Source: Gallionellaceae bacterium
GTDB lineage: Bacteria > Pseudomonadota > Gammaproteobacteria > Burkholderiales > Gallionellaceae
Assembly: GCA_030690855.1 (NCBI GenBank)
Contig: JAUYFR010000065.1
Location: forward strand, 1-7,363
Length of the DNA stretch: 7,363 bases
Direction: 5' to 3'
Made by a program: the position numbers and the translations under genes
Notes under the pieces: generated by a model
Database searches by the model: none
What the model was told of the DNA's origin: nothing
Seen by the model: only the letters and a program-made list of their open reading frames with translations
In this document: positions 1 to 4,966 of the stretch, piece by piece
Layout: every line of letters begins with the position of its first letter
Numbering within the stretch: the stretch's first letter is position 1

Positions 1-642
1 CGCATCTTCTCCCGCGAACTCAACTTCACTTTCTGCGTGCATAGTGACTTCGCCCATCGCAGGCTTAAATCCAGCCGCCTCTAAACGCTGCTTCACTTCC
101 ACAAAATCATACGGCCCGGTAATGACTTCAATACTGCCATCATCATGATTGATGATGTCTTCTGCGCCCGCATTGAGTGCAACTTCCATCAAGGCATCTT
201 CATCGGTGCCGGGCGCAAAAATAATCTGCCCGCAATGTTTAAACATAAAAGCGACCGAGCCATCTGTACCGAGATTGCCACCATATTTAGTAAAAGCATG
301 GCGCACATCCGCCACCGTGCGCGCCTTGTTATCGGTCATACAGTCCACCATTACCGCTGCGCCATTAATGCCGTAGCCTTCGTAGCGCAATTCTTGATAC
401 TCCACACCCTCTAGCTCACCCGTGCCGCGCTTGATCGCACGCTCGACGTTATCTTTAGGCATGTTTTGTTCGTAGGCTTTTTCCATCGCTAAGCGCAAGC
501 GTGGATTACCCGTGGCATCGCCACCACCTAGTCGAGCCGCCACCGTAATTTCTTTAATCAGCCGCGTAAAAATTTTGCCACGCTTGGCGTCTTGCTTGCC
601 TTTTCGGTGCTGAATATTTGCCCATTTACTATGACCTGCCAT
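1..642 (-). CDS. yebC: YebC/PmpR/TACO1-family protein, C-terminus cut by window edge
   Basis: The minus strand is open from ATG at 642-640 down to base 1, giving 214 codons. The protein begins MAGHSKWANIQHRKGKQD, the near-invariant start of the YebC family, and continues with family hallmarks such as KLIKEITVAARLGG, MPKDNVERAIKRGTGE, YEGYGINGAA and FMFKHCGQI. Family members are about 240-250 residues, so roughly 30 residues lie outside the window. The start is supported by GGAGAG (652-647) placed 4 nt before the ATG. YebC proteins are cytoplasmic. They have been described as DNA-binding regulators (PmpR type) and, more recently, as ribosome-associated factors that ease translation of difficult peptide stretches, so the exact role here is not decided by the sequence. 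In many proteobacteria ruvC lies next downstream, which would be left of base 1. No frameshift or odd residue is seen. Confidence 0.97.
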   Translation of the reverse strand, partial: MAGHSKWANIQHRKGKQDAKRGKIFTRLIKEITVAARLGGGDATGNPRLRLAMEKAYEQNMPKDNVERAIKRGTGELEGVEYQELRYEGYGINGAAVMVDCMTDNKARTVADVRHAFTKYGGNLGTDGSVAFMFKHCGQIIFAPGTDEDALMEVALNAGAEDIINHDDGSIEVITGPYDFVEVKQRLEAAGFKPAMGEVTMHAESEVEFAGEDA

Positions 643-713
643 GTTGCTCTCCGTTGTATTTCAGGCTTGATTTGCCAAGGATTTTTAAACAGGCGCGATG
701 GTAACATTTTAGG

Positions 714-829
714 ACCTCTCTAATAATTCAAATTCCGTCATTCCGGCGCAGGCCGGATAACCGACCACTTGCCAGCTTGATGGCTTAGTGGATTGGCTAG
801 TTGTTCATCAATGACAAATTATTAGAGGT
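714..829. repeat. 116-bp inverted-repeat element (MITE/REP-like) in the yebC upstream region
   Basis: The ends are inverted copies of each other. ACCTCTCTAATAATT at 714-728 pairs with AATTATTAGAGGT at 817-829, differing only by a 2-nt CT insertion; the inner 11 bases, 718-728 against 817-827, are perfect. A second nested pair is GTCATT (737-742) with AATGAC (810-815). Inside the left half is a GC-rich hairpin TCCGGC-GCAG-GCCGGA (742-757), preceded by CGTCATTCCGG, a wording common in proteobacterial interspersed repeats. There is no open reading frame. It lies between the yebC start and the terminator of the EF-hand gene, so it could contribute to yebC transcription. A TAAAAT box on the minus strand (711-706) lies just outside its left end, but no convincing -35 goes with it. 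That it is a mobile or multicopy element is inference from its structure. Confidence 0.6.
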
Positions 830-869
830 ACCCTTTAATGACTCCCTCGTTTAATCAATGCGCCATAAC

Positions 870-895
870 AAAACGGGCCAGCGAACTGACCCGTT
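870..895 (-). terminator. Probable intrinsic terminator of the EF-hand gene
   Basis: Bases 872-895 form a hairpin: AACGGG (872-877) pairs with CCCGTT (890-895), then one C/A mismatch, then CAG (879-881) pairs with CTG (886-888) around a 4-nt loop. Read on the minus strand, the stem ends in CCCGTTTTGTTAT, giving a short T-rich tail. It starts about 25 nt after the stop codon of the EF-hand gene. On the plus strand no T-run follows, so the orientation is minus. The T-tract is short and interrupted, so termination may be partial. Confidence 0.6.
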
Positions 896-920
896 AAATT
901 AACCACCGCTGAGTTTTGGC

Positions 921-1448
921 TTATTTCTTTTCTGGTGCTTTTTCGGTAGCGGCAGGTGTTGGACGCCCCATCCCCATCATTCCCTGAATTTCTTCTGGTG
1001 TGACCTTGCCATCTTTATTCGCATCAACCTCATCAAAATGTTGTAGCAACATTGGCATGTCTTTCGCCTCTTCGCGTGACAAACCGCCATCCTTGTTAGC
1101 GTCAGCCGCCTCAAAACGGTTACTGATTAAATCTCCTCTTGGCGCTCCCATTGGGCCACCCCTGCCACCCCACATTGGTTTAGCCGCATCCATCTCTTGC
1201 TGAGACAGCTTGCCATCTTTATTGGTATCTAAGCTTTTAAAATGCCCGCTGTGAAACGCATCAAATTCTTTTTTGGTAATAACGCCGTCTTTGTTGGCGT
1301 CCATTTCAGCATGATGCCGTTCGCATGGCACACCCGCTTGCTCTGTTGCACAAGGCTTACCTCCATGCATTGGCTTGCAAGCCCACGCTGCGGAAGTTGC
1401 CAAAACGGTAATTGATGCGACGATAACGCTACTCAGGATTTTGTTCAT
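921..1448 (-). CDS. Exported protein with four EF-hand calcium-binding loops
   Basis: The product is 175 residues. Residues 1-23 form a signal peptide: MNK start, hydrophobic ILSSVIVASITVLATSAA, then AWA before Cys24, which suits signal peptidase I. The mature part has four canonical 12-residue EF-hand loops at about 50-61 (DANKDGVITKKE), 74-85 (DTNKDGKLSQQE), 116-127 (DANKDGGLSREE) and 142-153 (DANKDGKVTPEE). Each has Asp at positions 1 and 5, Asn at 3, Gly at 6 and Glu at 12, so all should bind Ca2+. A Gly/Met/Pro-rich spacer (about 91-105) separates the two pairs, and the tail is Lys/Glu/Pro-rich. Three cysteines (24, 33, 42) sit near the mature N-terminus. A longer start at 1460 exists, but its upstream region lacks a ribosome site, whereas GGAGAG sits just before 1448. 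The role is probably periplasmic calcium binding or sensing; no partner is visible. A terminator hairpin follows. Confidence 0.9.
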   Translation of the reverse strand: MNKILSSVIVASITVLATSAAWACKPMHGGKPCATEQAGVPCERHHAEMDANKDGVITKKEFDAFHSGHFKSLDTNKDGKLSQQEMDAAKPMWGGRGGPMGAPRGDLISNRFEAADANKDGGLSREEAKDMPMLLQHFDEVDANKDGKVTPEEIQGMMGMGRPTPAATEKAPEKK

Positions 1449-1452
1449 TGTG

Positions 1453-1458
1453 CTCTCC
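1453..1458 (-). promoter_or_regulatory. Ribosome binding site that decides the EF-hand protein start
   Basis: On the minus strand GGAGAG lies 4 nt before the ATG at 1448-1446. The competing in-frame ATG at 1460 would place this motif inside the coding sequence, and it has no purine-rich site of its own, so the downstream start is preferred. Confidence 0.75.
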
Positions 1459-1478
1459 ATTAGTGAGGGAAATTAGGG

Positions 1479-1495
1479 CGTGAAATTAACTCACG
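1479..1495. promoter_or_regulatory. Possible operator dyad upstream of the EF-hand gene
   Basis: CGTGA (1479-1483) and TCACG (1491-1495) form a 5-bp perfect inverted repeat with a 7-nt AT-rich centre. It lies about 30-47 nt upstream of the EF-hand start, in the divergent intergenic region shared with the RNase gene. It resembles a CRP half-site pair, but that family needs a 6-nt spacer and here there are 7. Regulator unknown; chance occurrence is possible. Confidence 0.25.
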
Positions 1496-1544
1496 TCGCA
1501 TGGACAGCTTAACACGAACAAAGTTCACGGCAATTATGCTGCGC

Positions 1545-1550
1545 TATAAT
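1545..1550 (+). promoter_or_regulatory. Consensus -10 box for the RNB-TonB operon
   Basis: A perfect TATAAT lies 27 nt before the ATG at 1578, so transcription would start near 1557 with a leader of about 20 nt. The -35 region (around 1522-1527, AGTTCA) is poor and there is no extended -10 TG, so the promoter may need an activator or be modest in strength. Confidence 0.5.
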
Positions 1551-1577
1551 CGCGGCTCGATTTTTGTGTAACTCCTC

Positions 1578-3431
1578 ATGAATATTTTTTACGAAGAAGA
1601 CGGCGGCTTTAAGGTCGGTGCAATCCTTGAAGACAATACCACCTCGCTGCAAGTGGAGAACACGCACGGCAAGCGCAGCAAAATCAAATCCGCCAATGTG
1701 ATGTTGCGTTTTGCGCAACCTGGATTGAGCGATTTCTTGGCACAGACGGAAGCCATCGCTACCGGTATTGATGTTGATTTTTTGTGGGAATCAAGTCCCG
1801 CAGAAGAATTCAATTTTGATGAACTAACGAAAGAGTATTTCGGACACGCCCCTACACCGACTGAGTCGGCTGGCATTCTGACCCGCCTGCACTCCTCCCC
1901 CATGCACTTTTATAAAAAGGGCAAGGGGCGCTACAAAGCAGCCCCTCCTGACGCATTAAAGTCTGCACTGGCAGGGGCCGAGAAGAAGCGTCAGCAAGCC
2001 GCGCTGCAATCTCGCTATACATCTGAATTAATTGAGTTTTTATTGCCAGCGGAATTTGGCGACAAACTACAGCAAATTTTATACAAGCCTGATCGCAACA
2101 CGATTGAGGTTAAAGCACTTGAGGCAGCCTGTGCTGCGGCCCATCTGTCACCTGCTCATTTATTGCACCGCTGCGGCGCCTTGCCCTCTACCCACGATTA
2201 CCATCTGCAACGTTTTTTATTTGAAAACTTCCCTCGGGGAACGGGCTTTCCTGATGTTAGCGTTGAGGATCACCCTGAGTTACCACTCGCCACCATTAAT
2301 GCCTTCAGTATTGATGACGCAACCACGACTGAAATTGATGATGCGTTTTCATTAGAGCAATTGAGCAACGGTAATTGGCGAGTCGGCATTCATATCGCCG
2401 CGCCCGCTTTAGGTATTTTGCCAAACACGCCGGCGGATGCCATTGCTGCACAGCGCCTCTCCACGGTTTATATGCCGGGCGACAAAATCACCATGCTGCC
2501 GGAAAACGTGGTGCAGGCTTTCACCCTGCGCGCTGACAAAGTCTGCCCAGCACTCTCGCTTTACGTTGAGATAGAAGCTACTTCGTTTGAAATTGTGAAT
2601 AGCGAAAGCCGACTTGAGCGCTTGCACATCGCGGCCAATCTGCGCCATGACACACTTGAACCCCTATTCAATGAAGCAACCATCGCAGCAGGTAAGCTCG
2701 ATTACACCTACGCCAATGAGCTCACCGTGCTATGGAATTTTGCCAACAAGTTAGAGGCCTTGCGCGGCAAGTCGGGGGAAAACAGCACGCCACAAGTTGA
2801 CTACAACTTCTATGTTGAAAACGACCGCGTCTCCATCAGCAACCGTATGCGCGGCTCGCCCATCGACAAGGTGGTGGCTGAGCTGATGATTTTGGTGAAT
2901 AGCACTTGGGGCAAGTTGCTGGCAGATCACGAAATCGCTGGCATCTACCGCACGCAAAATAATGGCAAGGTAAAAATGAGCACCGTTGCCGCACCGCACC
3001 AAGGATTAGGGGTTGCGCAATATATGTGGTCAAGCTCGCCACTGCGTCGCTATATTGATTTGGTAAATCAGCGACAAATCATCAATCTCTTGCGTCACGA
3101 AACACCCACTTATAGCCAAAACGACACCGCGCTATTTACCATCCTGCGCGATTTCGATGCGGCCTACACCCTCTATAACGACTTTCAACGCCAGATGGAG
3201 CGCTACTGGTGCTTGCGTTGGTTGCAACAAGAAGATATCAAGCAAACTGAAGTATGGATTTTGCGCGAGAATTTAGTCAAACTTGTAGCAATTCCACTGA
3301 CCAGTAAAATTCCTTCATTGCCAGAGCTGCCAGCAAACTCACGTGCAATTTTGGAAATTGGAGACATTGATTTGCTTGATTTAAATTTCAGCGCCCGCTT
3401 CGTTTCAGCAATTGAGGCAACGCCTGCATGA
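1578..3431 (+). CDS. RNase II/RNB-family 3'-5' exoribonuclease
   Basis: The product is 617 residues, close to RNase II (644 in E. coli). It belongs to the RNB family, which degrades RNA from the 3' end using Mg2+ held by clustered aspartates. The catalytic motif is SIDDATTTEIDDAFS at residues 244-258: D246, D254 and D255 match E. coli D201, D209 and D210, while E252 stands where E. coli has D207. The second family motif, SSSPLRRYIDLVNQRQ (485-500), supplies the RNA-contacting arginines. The RNB core spans roughly 235-520. The N-terminal 45 residues (FYEEDGGFKVGAILED...) look like a small beta domain. The last ~90 residues may form a divergent S1-like barrel, but no clear S1 motif is seen. An in-frame stop (1569-1571) lies just upstream, so this ATG is the first possible start. 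No Shine-Dalgarno is visible. The stop overlaps the next start (ATGA), implying translational coupling to the TonB-like gene. Confidence 0.92.
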   Translation: MNIFYEEDGGFKVGAILEDNTTSLQVENTHGKRSKIKSANVMLRFAQPGLSDFLAQTEAIATGIDVDFLWESSPAEEFNFDELTKEYFGHAPTPTESAGILTRLHSSPMHFYKKGKGRYKAAPPDALKSALAGAEKKRQQAALQSRYTSELIEFLLPAEFGDKLQQILYKPDRNTIEVKALEAACAAAHLSPAHLLHRCGALPSTHDYHLQRFLFENFPRGTGFPDVSVEDHPELPLATINAFSIDDATTTEIDDAFSLEQLSNGNWRVGIHIAAPALGILPNTPADAIAAQRLSTVYMPGDKITMLPENVVQAFTLRADKVCPALSLYVEIEATSFEIVNSESRLERLHIAANLRHDTLEPLFNEATIAAGKLDYTYANELTVLWNFANKLEALRGKSGENSTPQVDYNFYVENDRVSISNRMRGSPIDKVVAELMILVNSTWGKLLADHEIAGIYRTQNNGKVKMSTVAAPHQGLGVAQYMWSSSPLRRYIDLVNQRQIINLLRHETPTYSQNDTALFTILRDFDAAYTLYNDFQRQMERYWCLRWLQQEDIKQTEVWILRENLVKLVAIPLTSKIPSLPELPANSRAILEIGDIDLLDLNFSARFVSAIEATPA

Positions 3432-4285
3432 TTGGTTTCAAGCCCTCACAGCGCATCGCATTTTCGGTGTTCGTTTCACTGGGTTTTCACGCTCTCATCT
3501 TTTTTGGCATCGGCTTTGCGTTTCCCGGCTTTGGCAAAATAATCAGCGCGCCCTTACGTCCGTTAGAAGTGGTGCTGGTGAATAGCAAATCAAAAACTCG
3601 TCCGATGAATGCGGAGAAGATGGCGCAAAACAACCTCGATGGCGGCGGTAATACCGCTGACGATCGTCATGCCAAAACGCCCCTCCCTACCTTAAGTGAC
3701 GATGAGCAATTTTCACCCGAGCAATCTGCGCAACGCGTTAAACAACTAGAACAAGAAGCGAAACGCTTACTCACGCAACTGAAAAGCAACTACAGCATCC
3801 CCGAGGAAAAAAATAACAAGAACCCAGCCAGTGCTGAACTCAGCGGCCAAGATTTGGTGCAACGCTCGCTTGAAATTGCGCGGCTCGAAGCCGAGATTAG
3901 TAAAAGCATGGATACTTACGAAAAGATGCCCAAGCGCAAATTTATTGGCGCTCGCACGCAGGAATATCGCTACGCTCAATATGTAGAAGATTGGCGTGCC
4001 AAGGTTGAACGCGTAGGTAATATGAATTACCCGCAACAAGCACGAGATCAAAAAATTTATGGGAAACTAACGCTGACCGTATCGATTCGCGCCGATGGCA
4101 GCATTGAAAGTGTAGAAGTTAATCGCTCGTCTGGGCAGCGTATTTTGGACGCCTCTGCTATGCGCATTGTGAAGCTCGCCGCGCCCTATGCGCCTTTTCC
4201 GCCCAATATTCGTAAAGAAGTTGATGTACTGAGTATTACGCGCACTTGGATGTTTACCAGCAACGACCATCTTGAGAGCGAATAA
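3428..4285 (+). CDS. TonB-family energy transducer protein
   Basis: The product is 285 residues. A single N-terminal membrane helix (about 10-32) contains S17-x3-H21, matching the Ser-x3-His of TonB transmembrane segments that engages ExbB/ExbD. The periplasmic stretch is charged and probably helical (about 97-165, for example SAQRVKQLEQEAKRLLTQLK) rather than the Pro-rich EP/KP linker of classical TonB. The C-terminal TonB domain (about 185-278) includes YPQQARDQKIYGKLTLTVSI, the turn ADGSIESVEVNRSSG and the ending APYAPFPPNI...TRTWMF. Such proteins carry proton-motive energy from the inner membrane to outer-membrane receptors. The gene overlaps the RNase stop by 4 bp and is probably read from the same promoter. 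No exbB, exbD or receptor gene is present, so the partner is not identifiable; a TolA-like or envelope role cannot be excluded. Confidence 0.88.
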   Translation: MIGFKPSQRIAFSVFVSLGFHALIFFGIGFAFPGFGKIISAPLRPLEVVLVNSKSKTRPMNAEKMAQNNLDGGGNTADDRHAKTPLPTLSDDEQFSPEQSAQRVKQLEQEAKRLLTQLKSNYSIPEEKNNKNPASAELSGQDLVQRSLEIARLEAEISKSMDTYEKMPKRKFIGARTQEYRYAQYVEDWRAKVERVGNMNYPQQARDQKIYGKLTLTVSIRADGSIESVEVNRSSGQRILDASAMRIVKLAAPYAPFPPNIRKEVDVLSITRTWMFTSNDHLESE

Positions 4286-4291
4286 TGCTCA

Positions 4292-4498
4292 TTATGAATA
4301 AACGCTCCAGTTGTGCCCTCTCAAGACATCAAATGCCTCTTGCGGTGAAAGTAGCCGATCCAACTTAATATCAAAATAGGCATGCTCTTTGGTTTTCTTA
4401 TGCTCCATGCAGATCACCGGGCGCTCGGTCGGAATAGTGTAGGGACTGTCTTCGCAGAGCGGCTCCCATTCTTGTTTTAGTGTGTCTAGATTTGCCAT
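4292..4498 (-). CDS. Conserved-looking small protein of unknown function (68 residues)
   Basis: The product is a 68-residue soluble, acidic-to-neutral protein beginning MANLDTLKQEWEPLCEDSP. It has no signal peptide or membrane segment. Cys15 and Cys30 are the only cysteines; the middle is charged (MEHKKTKEHAYFDIKLDRLL) and the end reads FDVLRGHNWSVYS. I do not recognise the family. The call as a real gene rests on a good ribosome site, TAGGAGA (4510-4504) placed 5 nt before the ATG, and on the gene filling the space neatly, ending 6 nt from the TonB-like stop codon in convergent orientation. Upstream lies a palindrome (4564-4576) that might be an operator. No clear promoter or terminator could be assigned. 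Confidence 0.65.
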   Translation of the reverse strand: MANLDTLKQEWEPLCEDSPYTIPTERPVICMEHKKTKEHAYFDIKLDRLLSPQEAFDVLRGHNWSVYS

Positions 4499-4563
4499 GA
4501 TCGTCTCCTATTTCAATATGCATACCTAATCGGTATTGCTTGGAAGAGACAATAACAAGGAGC

Positions 4564-4576
4564 GAGTTGCCAACTC
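4564..4576. promoter_or_regulatory. 13-bp palindrome, possible operator
   Basis: GAGTTG and CAACTC flank a single central C, making a perfect 6+6 dyad. It lies about 65 nt upstream of the 68-residue minus-strand gene, a position suitable for an operator. No regulator gene is nearby and a 12-base dyad can arise by chance. Confidence 0.25.
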
Positions 4577-4860
4577 AAGGTCGCACAGACACCCTCGCGA
4601 ACCGATGATGAGCGGTTAATTAAATGGAATAAGCGGCACGTTTGTGCGGATGAAATGCAAGGTCTGCAAAGGCTTGCGGTGATTTTAGTTTGACCTTGTC
4701 TCAACGAAGCAGATGGCAGAACAATAAATGCAATCCGCATGCCATAAAAATAAGTCAATAAATTCATGATATTGCAATAATACATATGCCCTTACGTGAC
4801 GTTTTACGGCAGCAAAAGCACGAAAAAAGACTAGCCGTATGATCCCGTTCGTATCCATTT

Positions 4861-4889
4861 TTGACAACCTACCTCATGATAGATACATT
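4861..4889 (+). promoter_or_regulatory. Candidate sigma70 promoter of mutS
   Basis: TTGACA (4861-4866) is a perfect -35 box. TACATT (4884-4889), 17 bp further on, matches the -10 consensus at 4 of 6 positions. Transcription would start near 4896, leaving a leader of about 70 nt that contains the hairpin at 4942-4959. A TAAAAT at 4931-4936 is an alternative -10 but lacks a -35. Confidence 0.5.
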
Positions 4890-4941
4890 CGATTACGCGA
4901 AACACCACAAGCCGATGGGTCGGAATTCGCTAAAATATTTA

Positions 4942-4959
4942 GACAGCCATTAGGCTGTC
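4942..4959 (+). promoter_or_regulatory. Perfect hairpin in the mutS leader, next to the start codon
   Basis: GACAGCC (4942-4948), loop ATTA, GGCTGTC (4953-4959): a perfect 7-bp stem ending 7 nt before the mutS ATG. It occupies the place where a Shine-Dalgarno would sit; the only purine-rich bases left are GGA (4960-4962). No T-run follows on the plus strand, so it is not a terminator in mutS orientation. It may influence initiation of mutS translation (inference). Confidence 0.45.
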
Positions 4960-4966
4960 GGACAAA

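Larger units (their letters stand above)
4499..4966. other. 468-bp gene-poor region between the 68-residue gene and mutS
   Basis: No convincing gene is seen on either strand. Short minus-strand frames (4513-4785 and 4685-4867) have unusual composition, and the second begins with TTG. The region is AT-richer than the mutS body. Visible structure: a palindrome GAGTTG-C-CAACTC (4564-4576); CAAGGTC at 4576-4582 and 4658-4664 with the inverted copy GACCTTG at 4692-4698; a candidate mutS promoter (4861-4889); and the hairpin before mutS (4942-4959). It may be a decayed gene or a regulatory region; nothing decides between these. Confidence 0.5.

Noticed and set aside
145..414. Plus-strand reading frame of 89 codons
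   Set aside because: It lies opposite yebC, whose minus-strand frame gives a clear family match; the plus-strand product has no recognisable character.
1374..1384. Lipoprotein signal (lipobox) at Cys24 of the EF-hand protein
   Set aside because: The residues before Cys are A-W-A; Trp at -2 does not fit a lipobox, while AWA fits signal peptidase I.
1479..1495. CRP-type binding site
   Set aside because: The half-sites resemble GTGA/TCAC but the spacer is 7 instead of 6 nt and the outer bases are not the consensus. Kept only as a weak dyad.
4276..4307. Bidirectional terminator between the TonB-like gene and the 68-residue gene
   Set aside because: Stems GAGCG/CGCTC and ATAAT/ATTAT can form but are short, AT-rich or bulged, and no T-run follows on either strand.
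4513..4867. Two minus-strand frames of 90 and 60 codons upstream of mutS
   Set aside because: Unusual composition, mutually overlapping, poor starts (one TTG) and no recognisable motif.
4942..4959. Intrinsic terminator before mutS
   Set aside because: The perfect stem has no T-run on the plus strand. A T-rich stretch follows on the minus strand, but no gene there needs it.
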